A stretch of 64,000 nucleotides of DNA, from positions 21,323 to 85,322 of the forward strand of contig CAZGUX010000202.1 of assembly GCA_964529305.1 (NCBI GenBank), written 5' to 3'. Shown piece after piece: positions 28,317-35,963 of the stretch. How positions within the stretch are numbered: the stretch's first letter is position 1; each line of letters opens with the position of its first letter. A program made the position numbers and the translations under genes. Source of the DNA: CAZGUX01 sp964529305 (lineage in GTDB: Bacteria; Acidobacteriota; Terriglobia; Bryobacterales; Bryobacteraceae). The notes beneath the pieces were generated by a model that made no database searches, had not been told where the DNA came from, and saw only the letters and a list, made by a program, of their open reading frames with translations.

Positions 28317-29090
28317 ACCATCCGCCGGAGACCGGCTTCCACGCTGCAACCGGCGCAGCTCGTCCGCCGTCAGTGCCCGCCACTTCCCAATCGCCAGGTC
28401 GCCGATGCGAATCGGGCCGATCGCCGTGCGGACCAGTTTCAACACCTTGCTCCCGATCGCTTCGATCATCCGCCGGACCTGACGATTGCGCCCTTCCGCG
28501 ATCGTCAACTCGAGATGGGTGTACTTCTCCGAATCCCTCAGGCGTTCAACCCGCGCCGGGAGAGTCGGGCCGTCGCTCAACTCGACCCCCTGCCGCAGCC
28601 GATCCAGTTGCTCGTCGCTCAACCGCGTGGAGGCCTTCACCAGATACGTCTTCGGCACTTTGTGCGCGGGATCCGTCAGGCGGTCCCCAAACCCGGTGTC
28701 GTTGGTCAGGATCAGCAGGCCGCTGGTGTCGAGGTCCAGGCGTCCAGCGGGGAAGACCCACTCCTCCACGTCCGTCAGCAGATCATACACCGTCGGCCGT
28801 CCTTCGGGATCCTTGTACGTCGTCAGATAGCCCGTGGGCTTGTACAGCAGCAGGTAGCGCTTGGTCGCGGCCCGGATCGGCCGGCCATCCAGCGAGACGC
28901 GGTCGCGGCCGGCATCCACCCAGTGATCCGGCGTTTGGATCGTCCGGCCGTTCACCGCCACCCTGCCGGCGCCGATCCACTGCCGCGCCTCGGTACGCGA
29001 CCCCAGGCCCGCTCGTGACAGAACGCGATCGAGAGTTTTGAGTTCCTTGGCCGCAGGCGGGGCTTCGCGGCGACGCCTGCGCTCACGCAT
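28278..29090 (-). CDS. RsuA/RluB-family pseudouridine synthase
   Basis: The 270-residue protein has an N-terminal S4 RNA-binding domain (LDRVLSRAGLGSRTEARQWI at 20-39) and a catalytic domain with KPTGYLTT at 84-91 and GRLDLDTSGLL at 116-126, where D119 is the catalytic Asp. GRNRQVRRM follows near 200. This order matches RluB/RluE/RsuA enzymes that modify a uridine in rRNA. Which position is modified cannot be told. An 8-base overlap joins it to the fused synthetase gene upstream (29083). Confidence 0.92.
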   Translation of the reverse strand: MRERRRRREAPPAAKELKTLDRVLSRAGLGSRTEARQWIGAGRVAVNGRTIQTPDHWVDAGRDRVSLDGRPIRAATKRYLLLYKPTGYLTTYKDPEGRPTVYDLLTDVEEWVFPAGRLDLDTSGLLILTNDTGFGDRLTDPAHKVPKTYLVKASTRLSDEQLDRLRQGVELSDGPTLPARVERLRDSEKYTHLELTIAEGRNRQVRRMIEAIGSKVLKLVRTAIGPIRIGDLAIGKWRALTADELRRLQRGSRSPADGSDQFHANLPPKD

Positions 29091-31581
29091 CCTTTGCCAG
29101 TGCCCGCACCGCCTCCTCGATCCGCGCGGCCAGCGCGGCGTAGTCTTCGCCTTCGACCACCATCGGTTGGCCGAACACCACGCGAACCCGGCCGGGAATC
29201 GCCATCCGCCAGTCCTTGTGCAGAATCCGGTCGAAACCCAGAATCCGGATCGGCACCACGGGTACTTTCAGCCGCGACGCCATCATGCCGACCCCGGGGA
29301 AGAAGCGGGAGATCTCGCCCGCGACGGTTCGCCGCCCTTCCGGAAAGATCAGGATCGAAGTGCCTTCGCTCACCAGTTCACCGGCGTAGCGAAGGGTGAT
29401 GCGGGCCCCCGTCTCCCTCTGCGGAAAGGGAAACCCGTTGAACATCAGGCACGCGAGGTAGTACTCGAGCGAGGTCGTGAAGCGGTCATACAGGGAACAG
29501 CCCCGCGGGAAGAAGTGCGCCTTGAAGAACTCCTTCGACATCGCCGGCGCGACGCGGTAGCGAAAACGGGCCGGCAGCGCCCAGAAAATGCCGGGCGTGT
29601 CGAAGTGGCTTTGATGGTTGGAGGCGAAGATCACCGGGCCGTCGACGCCGCGCAGATTCTCGAGGCCTTCGGTACGCACCCAGGCGAACAGACGCGCCGG
29701 GGGCAGCACCCACGTGGGTAGGCTAAGCCGCCGGATCCACCAGGCCCACCGCGTGCGATTCCAGCGTGGGAAGTCCACCGCCTCGAGCGGAGCCGGCGGT
29801 TCGCCGTCCGGGTGATCCATCTGCCGCTGGATCTCGGCTACGGTTTGCGCGCCCGAGAAACGCGATTCGTCGACCGGCCGTTCGAACCGCTCCTCGAGTT
29901 CCATGAGCAATTCCACGCGCTCTAGGGAACTCAAGCCAAGGTCGTCGAGACGGGTCTCGGCGGTGACGGGGCGGCCCGCCGCGTACTTGGCCAGGACCGC
30001 TTCCACGCCGGAGACGGCGCCGGCCGGCGCGTCCGGGGGCCGCTCGCCTTCCATCACCCATTTGCGGATCTCGGTCCGCTTCAATTTCTTCGTCCCCTCG
30101 GTCCGCGGGAGATCCTGTCCCGTCCAGAGCGATACTCCGCGAATCTTCTGGTGATCCTCGAGCCGTTGGTTGGCTTGAGCGACGACGGTCCGCGGGTCAG
30201 CGCCGGGCTCGAGCGCAAGGACGGCGTGGACGCGCTCCTTCCCCGCCTCGGTCCGGCCGACGACGGCGCAATCGCGAACGCCGTCCATTGTGTGCAGCAC
30301 ACGTTCGACGTCCTCGGGAAAGACGTTCATCCCCTCCGGCGTCACGATCATTTCCTTCTTCCGGCCGCGGATGTACAGGCGCCGCTCGCTGTCCATCTCG
30401 CCGATGTCGCCGGTGTGCAGCCAGCCGTCGGCAAACGCGGCGGCATTCTCCGCGTCCAAGCCGAAATACCCGTGAGTCACGTTGTCGCCGCGCACCAGGA
30501 TCTCGCCGTCGTCGGCCACCTTCACTTCCACTCCGGCGATGGGCTTGCCCACCGCGCCCCGCCGCGTGTGAAACGGGTGGTTCACCGCAACCGCCGGAGC
30601 GGTTTCGGTCAGCCCATATCCCTGGATCACGACAAAGCCCAGGTGGGACCAGAATTCCTCCAGGTCCGGGTCGAGCGGCGCGGCGCCCACGATCAGGGCC
30701 CAGAATTTATACCCGAACAGACGGTGCACGCGACGGTACCGCCACCAGCGGTACAGCCAGTGGGTCTTTCCGGGGACCCGTTCGCCCGCCTCCGGGACCT
30801 GTCGCAGGACGTACTCCTTGAGGACTTCGAGGATTTTCGGCACGGAGACCAGCACCGAGATCCGCCCGGTGCGAATTTGCCGCACGATGTCCGCCGGATT
30901 GTAGCCTCGCATGAACACTACCGTCCCCCGCAGCATGGTCGGGATGAACGCCGCCATCACCTGGCCAAACATGTGGCTGAGCGGCAGCAGGTCCAGGAAG
31001 CGGACGGGGTGGAACGGCCGGGCGTACCGCAGATACTTGCGGACCTCGCCTTCGACCGGGATCAGGTTGGCCAGTACGTTGCGATGCGTGATAGTCACGC
31101 CCTTGGGATCGGAGGTCGCGCCGGAAGTGAAGATGATCTGCGCCAAGTCTTTGCCATTGGCTTGATGTGCGGCCGGGGGACCATCGGTCCATTCCACCGT
31201 GTCGACAGGCCAGCGAGGCAGGCCCTCGACGGTCCCCGCGGGTACCTCATGTCCCGCGACCAACGCCTTAGCCCCGAGGATGGCCTGGACGCGCCGCACC
31301 AGTTCCGCCGAGGAACGGAAGTCGATGGGCGCCACGACCACGCCTTCCAGCAGGCAGCCCCACAGAACCACGATCCACTCGGGGCGATTCTCGCACCAGA
31401 GGATCAGCTTGTCGTTCGGTTGGAACCCCTCTCGCCGCAAACGGGCCGCGAATCCCCGCGCGGCCGCCGCGACGTCGCGGTACCGGTAACGCCAGCTTCG
31501 GTATCCGTCGTCGTAGACGAGGAACTCCTCGTCCGACGCCGCCACATCAGCCAGAAAATCGACGAGCGTTTCTCGCGCCAC
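29083..31581 (-). CDS. Acyl-CoA/ACP synthetase - ACP - acyltransferase triple fusion
   Basis: Residues 1-510 form an ANL adenylating enzyme: FTSGATSDPKG at 151-161, GYGLTET at 321-327, HTGDIG at 389-394 and a C-terminal TKKLKR with the catalytic Lys. Residues 525-590 are a carrier-protein domain with the phosphopantetheine Ser at about 552 in DDLGLSSLERVELL. Residues 610-832 are a PlsC-type acyltransferase with HX4D (NHQSHFD at 655-661) and FPEGRRT at 746-752. The protein could activate a free fatty acid, hold it on its own carrier and pass it to a lysophospholipid or similar acceptor. It resembles Aas in function but has the reverse domain order plus an internal carrier. Confidence 0.92.
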   Translation of the reverse strand: MARETLVDFLADVAASDEEFLVYDDGYRSWRYRYRDVAAAARGFAARLRREGFQPNDKLILWCENRPEWIVVLWGCLLEGVVVAPIDFRSSAELVRRVQAILGAKALVAGHEVPAGTVEGLPRWPVDTVEWTDGPPAAHQANGKDLAQIIFTSGATSDPKGVTITHRNVLANLIPVEGEVRKYLRYARPFHPVRFLDLLPLSHMFGQVMAAFIPTMLRGTVVFMRGYNPADIVRQIRTGRISVLVSVPKILEVLKEYVLRQVPEAGERVPGKTHWLYRWWRYRRVHRLFGYKFWALIVGAAPLDPDLEEFWSHLGFVVIQGYGLTETAPAVAVNHPFHTRRGAVGKPIAGVEVKVADDGEILVRGDNVTHGYFGLDAENAAAFADGWLHTGDIGEMDSERRLYIRGRKKEMIVTPEGMNVFPEDVERVLHTMDGVRDCAVVGRTEAGKERVHAVLALEPGADPRTVVAQANQRLEDHQKIRGVSLWTGQDLPRTEGTKKLKRTEIRKWVMEGERPPDAPAGAVSGVEAVLAKYAAGRPVTAETRLDDLGLSSLERVELLMELEERFERPVDESRFSGAQTVAEIQRQMDHPDGEPPAPLEAVDFPRWNRTRWAWWIRRLSLPTWVLPPARLFAWVRTEGLENLRGVDGPVIFASNHQSHFDTPGIFWALPARFRYRVAPAMSKEFFKAHFFPRGCSLYDRFTTSLEYYLACLMFNGFPFPQRETGARITLRYAGELVSEGTSILIFPEGRRTVAGEISRFFPGVGMMASRLKVPVVPIRILGFDRILHKDWRMAIPGRVRVVFGQPMVVEGEDYAALAARIEEAVRALAKDA

Positions 31582-31593
31582 GGCAGGCGTCTG

Positions 31594-32193
31594 CTATTGA
31601 ATCATGCTCGCGCCTTCGATGCCCAGGTCCATCGACGGCACGTTCTTGTTGAGGTGATTGTCCAGGTTGATGACGTAGGTGTCGCCGTCTTCAACCAGGA
31701 TGGTCGAGTGGGTTGCGCAGATAATCCGGAATTTCTTCTCCGCGACCAGTTCCTTCATCATCTTCAGAATGCGCCGCTGGTTCGACGGCGAAAGCGCCAT
31801 CTCCGGTTCGTCCAGCAGCAGCGTGGTCCCTTCGGGCAAGCTGGGGAAGTTCTGCGAGAACATCGACAACATCACCTGTCCGTGGCTCGCCATGCGCAGG
31901 AATTCGAGCATCCGCGGTTCGTCTTTGAAAAACTCCAGATTCGTGCGTGGGTTGTGCGCTTCGGCGTCGAACAGAAACGTTTCACCGATCTTGACGTCGC
32001 CCGGATCCAGTCGATACACATAGCCGTCGACCTGTTCATCGCGCAGCGCGAGGTGAATGGAGTGCAGAAGGGTGGATTTGCCGGACCCATTCTCTCCCTG
32101 AAGCATGATCAACGGATGCCGCAGATCCACAATCATCGGCATGTGATAGTTCAGGTTGACGAACACAGGATGCGCCAGGATCTTCAGGAACAT
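31594..32193 (-). CDS. AAA/ABC-type ATPase, RecF/AAA_21-like
   Basis: The 199-residue protein is a minimal ABC-class ATPase: Walker A GENGSGKS at 33-40, a signature-like SHGQ at 103-106, Walker B TLLLDEPE at 124-131 and a switch His in ATHS (160-163). No transmembrane helices, coiled coil or nuclease domain are attached, so it is not a transporter subunit, SMC protein or full OLD nuclease. It lies 12 bases before the fused acyltransferase gene and may share its transcript. Target unknown. Confidence 0.82.
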   Translation of the reverse strand: MFLKILAHPVFVNLNYHMPMIVDLRHPLIMLQGENGSGKSTLLHSIHLALRDEQVDGYVYRLDPGDVKIGETFLFDAEAHNPRTNLEFFKDEPRMLEFLRMASHGQVMLSMFSQNFPSLPEGTTLLLDEPEMALSPSNQRRILKMMKELVAEKKFRIICATHSTILVEDGDTYVINLDNHLNKNVPSMDLGIEGASMIQ

Positions 32194-32222
32194 AGAGGGG
32201 AGATTCCAGAATAGCAGGGAAC

Positions 32223-32256
32223 CCAGGCGGCATCTCGCGACGGCCCAACCGCCTGG
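32223..32256. terminator. Hairpin downstream of the HD-GYP gene
   Basis: CCAGGCGG at 32223-32230 pairs perfectly with CCGCCTGG at 32249-32256. It lies between the stop of the HD-GYP gene (32358) and the start of the ATPase gene (32193) on the minus strand. No T-run follows, so a stop function is only possible. Confidence 0.35.
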
Positions 32257-32357
32257 AGAGAGCCATCCGGGGTTCGCCTTATGCCGCCTTGTGCCGTGAC
32301 AGGATGCGTTCCGGGTGGATCAGGACCGCCGCACGATGACTTCCCCCGTACACCGCC

Positions 32358-33506
32358 TCAAGCCAGGGCGAAGTTCAAGTTCTCGAGCGACCGCTTCATC
32401 TCGGAAAGATCCCTCCACTCCTTGTTCTGCACGCGCGCCGTCGAGTGAAGCAATTCGTGATCGAGGGAAAGAAACACCTGCATCAAGGAGGAATCGAGCC
32501 AGCCTTCCTCCGTCTCGTGCTGCATCACCCGCAGCGATTCCTTCACCGTAAGGGCCGTCTTGTACGGACGTTCGGTGGTCAGGGCATCGAAGACGTCGGC
32601 GACTTTCAGGATCCGCGCCAACAGCGGAATGGCCTCTCCACGGAGTCCGTCGGGATAGCCCGTTCCGTTCCAACGTTCGTGGTGGCTGCGAATGATCGGC
32701 AGCACCGGGCGAAGGCACTTCAAGGGCTGGCAGATGGCTTCGCCCCGAACCGGGTGCGTGCGCATGGTTTCCCATTCGCTTTCGGACAGCGGGCCGGGTT
32801 TGAACAGGATCGAATCCGGCATGCCGACTTTACCAATATCGTGCAGGTAACCACCCCGGTACAGGGCCAGCAGATCGGCCGATTGCAGGTTCATCCGCAG
32901 TCCCATGGCCACACTGAACAACGCCAGCCGTTCGCAGTGGCCCGCGGTGTAGGGGTCCCTCTGCTCGACGGCGACACCCAGTGAAAACAGGATGGATTCC
33001 GACTCCTCCAGCCGCTCGAACACCGCCCGCTGGCGAAGCATGGAGTGTACCCGCATCCGCAGGGCTTGCGGCGTGTACGGTTTCTGCATGAACTCGTCGG
33101 CGCCCGCCGCGACCCCTGCCCCTTCATAGTCGTCCAGGCTGGCGAGCATCAGGATCGGCAGCAGCTTCGTGCTCGGATTCGACCGGATTTCCTGGCACAA
33201 CTCCGCTCCGTCCATTCCAGGCATGACAGCGTCCACCACCACCAAGTCCAGCCGCTCCCGGCTAAGACGGCCGAGAGCCTCCCGGCCGTTTCGGGCGGTC
33301 ACCACCTCCACGCCATCCTGCCGGAGAATGGCCTCCACCAATTTCAGATGAATGTCCAGGTCGTCGACGACCAGAACCCGCGCATTCGCCGCCGGCTCTC
33401 GTACGCTCTCGTTCCACGCTCCGGCGATCGCCGCCGGCCAACTGTCGAGCAATCCGACTCCGTCGTTTGCCCCTCCGTTTGGGTATCCTGTTATCTCTGA
33501 CCGCAT
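32358..33506 (-). CDS. HD-GYP response regulator, predicted cyclic-di-GMP phosphodiesterase
   Basis: An N-terminal receiver domain runs from about 43 to 160, with the acidic pair in VVDD at 47-50, phospho-acceptor D92 in VVVDAVMPG and K142 in QKP. The C-terminal HD-GYP domain has GHCER at 189-193, LHDIGKVG at 221-228, HPVRGE at 251-256 and HHERWNGTGYPDGL at 275-288. This is the RpfG-type layout that hydrolyses cyclic-di-GMP. The first 40 residues look disordered, and a later start would still leave both domains whole. No partner histidine kinase is adjacent; the hybrid kinase at 57009 is a distant candidate. Confidence 0.92.
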   Translation of the reverse strand: MRSEITGYPNGGANDGVGLLDSWPAAIAGAWNESVREPAANARVLVVDDLDIHLKLVEAILRQDGVEVVTARNGREALGRLSRERLDLVVVDAVMPGMDGAELCQEIRSNPSTKLLPILMLASLDDYEGAGVAAGADEFMQKPYTPQALRMRVHSMLRQRAVFERLEESESILFSLGVAVEQRDPYTAGHCERLALFSVAMGLRMNLQSADLLALYRGGYLHDIGKVGMPDSILFKPGPLSESEWETMRTHPVRGEAICQPLKCLRPVLPIIRSHHERWNGTGYPDGLRGEAIPLLARILKVADVFDALTTERPYKTALTVKESLRVMQHETEEGWLDSSLMQVFLSLDHELLHSTARVQNKEWRDLSEMKRSLENLNFALA

Positions 33507-33629
33507 GCCTCGGTCACTTCTGTCTTCTTATCGGCCTTCCGTGTGAAGTTCATGAGGGTTGTTTCCCTCTCCCGCCTTTCGCAAATGGGGTACACTGATC
33601 CCAATCCACTTTCAGGAGTAACCACTGCC

Positions 33630-34808
33630 ATGCCGAACCGCCGCCGCTTTCTTCAAGGTATGTCCGCCGTGCCCATGGCCGGCAGCCTCAGCTTCGCCGC
33701 CCCCTCCAAACGCGATTACTTCAAAGAACTCAATATCAAGCCCTTTATCAACGCCGCGGGCACCTACACCACGCTCACCGCCTCCCTCATGCACACAGAA
33801 GTCGTCCAGGCAATCGAGTACGCCTCCAAGAGCTTCGTCCATCTCATCGACCTGCATGACGCCGTCGGCAAGCGCATCGCCGAACTCATTGGCTGCGAGG
33901 CAGCCATGGTCAGCTCGGGCGCAGCCGGCGCCCTTACCGTCGGAACCGCGGCCTGCGTCGCGGGCAAGGACCAGGACAAGATCCGCCGCCTGCCCGACAT
34001 CGCCGGCATGAAGAGCGAGGTGATCATCCAGAAGTCGCACCGATACGGCTACGACCACGCCGTCCGCAACTGCGGCATCCGGTTCGTCGAGGTCGAGACC
34101 GCCGGCGAACTCGAGCGCGCCGTCAACGACAAGACGGCCATGATGCTGTTCTTCAACGGCGCCGAGCCCAACGGCCAGATCAAAGCCGCCGAGTTCACGC
34201 AGTTGGGCAAAAAGCACTCCATCCCAACCTTCAACGACGCGGCCGCCGATGTTCCACCCAAGGAGAATCTCTCCAAGTACATCTCGATGGGCTTCGACCT
34301 GGTGACGTTCTCGGGCGGCAAAGGCATCCGCGGCCCCCAGAGCGCCGGCTTGCTGCTCGGCCGCAAGGACCTGATCGAGGCGGCCCGTCTCAACGCATCG
34401 CCCTACAGCGACTCCATCGGCCGGGGCATGAAGGTCAACAAGGAAGAACTCCTCGCCATGATGGTGGCCGTCGAGTTGTACGTCAAACGGGATCACCAGG
34501 CCGAGTGGCGCGAATGGGAGAAGCGCGTCAAGGTCGTCGCCGACAGCCTGACCTCGCTCAAGGGACTGAAGACCGAGACCTTCGTGCCCGAGATCGCCAA
34601 CGCCGTCCCGCACCTCCGGATCAGTTGGGATCAGTCCAAGATCTCGGCGCAGGACGTCGTCAAGCAACTCCGCGACGGCGACCCCTCGATCGAGGTCCGG
34701 CCCGGAAGCAAGGAGTTTCTGGAAGTTGCCGTCTGGATGCTGCAGCCCGGCGAGGCACAGATTGTCGCGCGCCGGATCCGCGAAGTCCTGAAGGGTGCTC
34801 TCGGCTAG
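33630..34808 (+). CDS. SelA-like PLP enzyme (seryl-tRNA selenium transferase fold) with Tat signal
   Basis: ATG 33630 is chosen because it gives MPNRRRFLQGMSAVPMAG, a textbook Tat signal, with AGGAGT upstream; the frame is open back to 33543. The mature protein has the fold type I PLP layout of SelA and of D-glucosaminate-6-phosphate ammonia-lyase: KPFINAAGTYTTL near the N-terminus, VSSGAAGALTVG, and the Schiff-base lysine in TFSGGKGIRGPQSA. It is unlikely to make selenocysteine, as no selenium genes are near. A secreted amino-sugar-acid lyase or aldolase is a better guess. It is monocistronic, with a convergent anmK. Confidence 0.82.
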   Translation: MPNRRRFLQGMSAVPMAGSLSFAAPSKRDYFKELNIKPFINAAGTYTTLTASLMHTEVVQAIEYASKSFVHLIDLHDAVGKRIAELIGCEAAMVSSGAAGALTVGTAACVAGKDQDKIRRLPDIAGMKSEVIIQKSHRYGYDHAVRNCGIRFVEVETAGELERAVNDKTAMMLFFNGAEPNGQIKAAEFTQLGKKHSIPTFNDAAADVPPKENLSKYISMGFDLVTFSGGKGIRGPQSAGLLLGRKDLIEAARLNASPYSDSIGRGMKVNKEELLAMMVAVELYVKRDHQAEWREWEKRVKVVADSLTSLKGLKTETFVPEIANAVPHLRISWDQSKISAQDVVKQLRDGDPSIEVRPGSKEFLEVAVWMLQPGEAQIVARRIREVLKGALG

Positions 34809-34816
34809 CAGCCCGT

Positions 34817-34864
34817 GGCAGGAGTCGAAGTTGCCCGCTCCCTGCCGGTCGCGGTTCCTTTTTT
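34817..34864 (+). terminator. Hairpin with T-run after the SelA-like gene
   Basis: GGCAGGAG at 34817-34824 pairs with CTCCCTGCC at 34838-34846 with one bulge. A run of T (TTCCTTTTTT) ends at 34864, about 10 bases past the stem. It lies 9 bases after the stop and overlaps the end of anmK. A Rho-independent stop is plausible, although the T-run is farther from the stem than usual. Confidence 0.45.
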
Positions 34865-35963
34865 ACAGGCGAGTCCTGTTTGCGGGGCTGATCTTCCCCA
34901 GGATCACCGCCCGGCCAGCGCCCGTGGCCGAAGGGACATTCGAAGGCCGGCTTCGCCACGTTCGATAGGCCAACACCGCGAACGCGATCGCTTCCTTGGC
35001 GTCGGGATCGATGCCGTGGTCGCTCGAAGGGGCGATCGACACGTCCGGCAGCAGTGCCGCCAGGTGCGCCAGAATCCGCGGGTTGTGCACGCCTCCGCCC
35101 GAAACGATCACCTCCGACGCCTCCGGCGCCGCCTGCCGCACGCCCAGCGCGATCGTCGAGGCCGTCAGCACGGTCGCCGTCGCGATTAGATCTTCCATCG
35201 ATGCGCCGGAAGCTTTCATGCGGGCGACAAACTCACGGCCGTACTGCTCCCGCCCCGCGGTCTTCGGGGGACTCGCACGGTAGTACGGATCGCGCAACAG
35301 CGCGTCGAGCAGATCGCGCCGCAGCCGGCCTCGTGCCGCGATCTTGCCTCCGCGGTCGAACCGCCGCCGGCCGTGCGTGTATTCTTCCACCAGCGCGTCG
35401 ATCACCATGTTGCCCGGACCCGTATCGAACGCCACCACACGCCCGTCCGGAAACACCGCCGTGAGGTTGGCAATGCCTCCGATATTCAGTGCAATGCGTG
35501 TGCGGCGCCGGTCCCGGAACAGCAGTTGGTCGACAAAGGGGACCAGCGGCGCGCCTTTGCCTCCCGCCGCGATGTCCCGGGTTCGAAACCCGGAGACTAC
35601 CGGAACTCCGGTCCGTTCCGCGATGACGTCCGCCTCACCGATTTGCAGCGTGTTCACGCCGCTCTCGTGATAAATCGTCTGGCCGTGGCACCCGATCAGT
35701 TCGAGGCTCTCGATCGGCACGCCGGACTTCGTACAGGTCTCGATCACCGCCGCGGCGTAGGCCTCGCCTAGCAGGAAGTGCAAGCGCGAGATCTCCGCCG
35801 TGGTCGTCGCTGTGTTGGAAACACCCAGCAACCGGCGGCGAAGGGTCGCGGAGTAGGGCTTGCCGTGGAAGCCAATGGTTTGGAGAGCCCGGCCCTGAAT
35901 GTCCACGATCGCGACATCGATTCCGTCGAGCGAGGTGCCGCTCATGATTCCGGCTACCCGCAT
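34863..35963 (-). CDS. anmK: Anhydro-N-acetylmuramic acid kinase
   Basis: The 366-residue protein opens with the AnmK phosphate-binding loop GIMSGTSLDGIDVAI (5-19). It contains the family motifs GCHGQTIYHES, LNIGGIANLT, FDTGPGNMVID and SGGGVHNP. AnmK phosphorylates and opens 1,6-anhydro-MurNAc, giving MurNAc-6-phosphate for cell-wall recycling in the cytosol. Its ATG overlaps the mutS TGA in the sequence TGATG, so the two genes are translationally coupled. The length and all motifs are normal for the family. Confidence 0.95.
   Translation of the reverse strand: MRVAGIMSGTSLDGIDVAIVDIQGRALQTIGFHGKPYSATLRRRLLGVSNTATTTAEISRLHFLLGEAYAAAVIETCTKSGVPIESLELIGCHGQTIYHESGVNTLQIGEADVIAERTGVPVVSGFRTRDIAAGGKGAPLVPFVDQLLFRDRRRTRIALNIGGIANLTAVFPDGRVVAFDTGPGNMVIDALVEEYTHGRRRFDRGGKIAARGRLRRDLLDALLRDPYYRASPPKTAGREQYGREFVARMKASGASMEDLIATATVLTASTIALGVRQAAPEASEVIVSGGGVHNPRILAHLAALLPDVSIAPSSDHGIDPDAKEAIAFAVLAYRTWRSRPSNVPSATGAGRAVILGKISPANRTRL

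Noticed and set aside
30151..32214. A 687-codon plus-strand frame opposite the fused synthetase and ATPase
   Set aside because: Its sequence is His/Arg/Gln-rich with no family features; the minus strand has full catalytic motifs.
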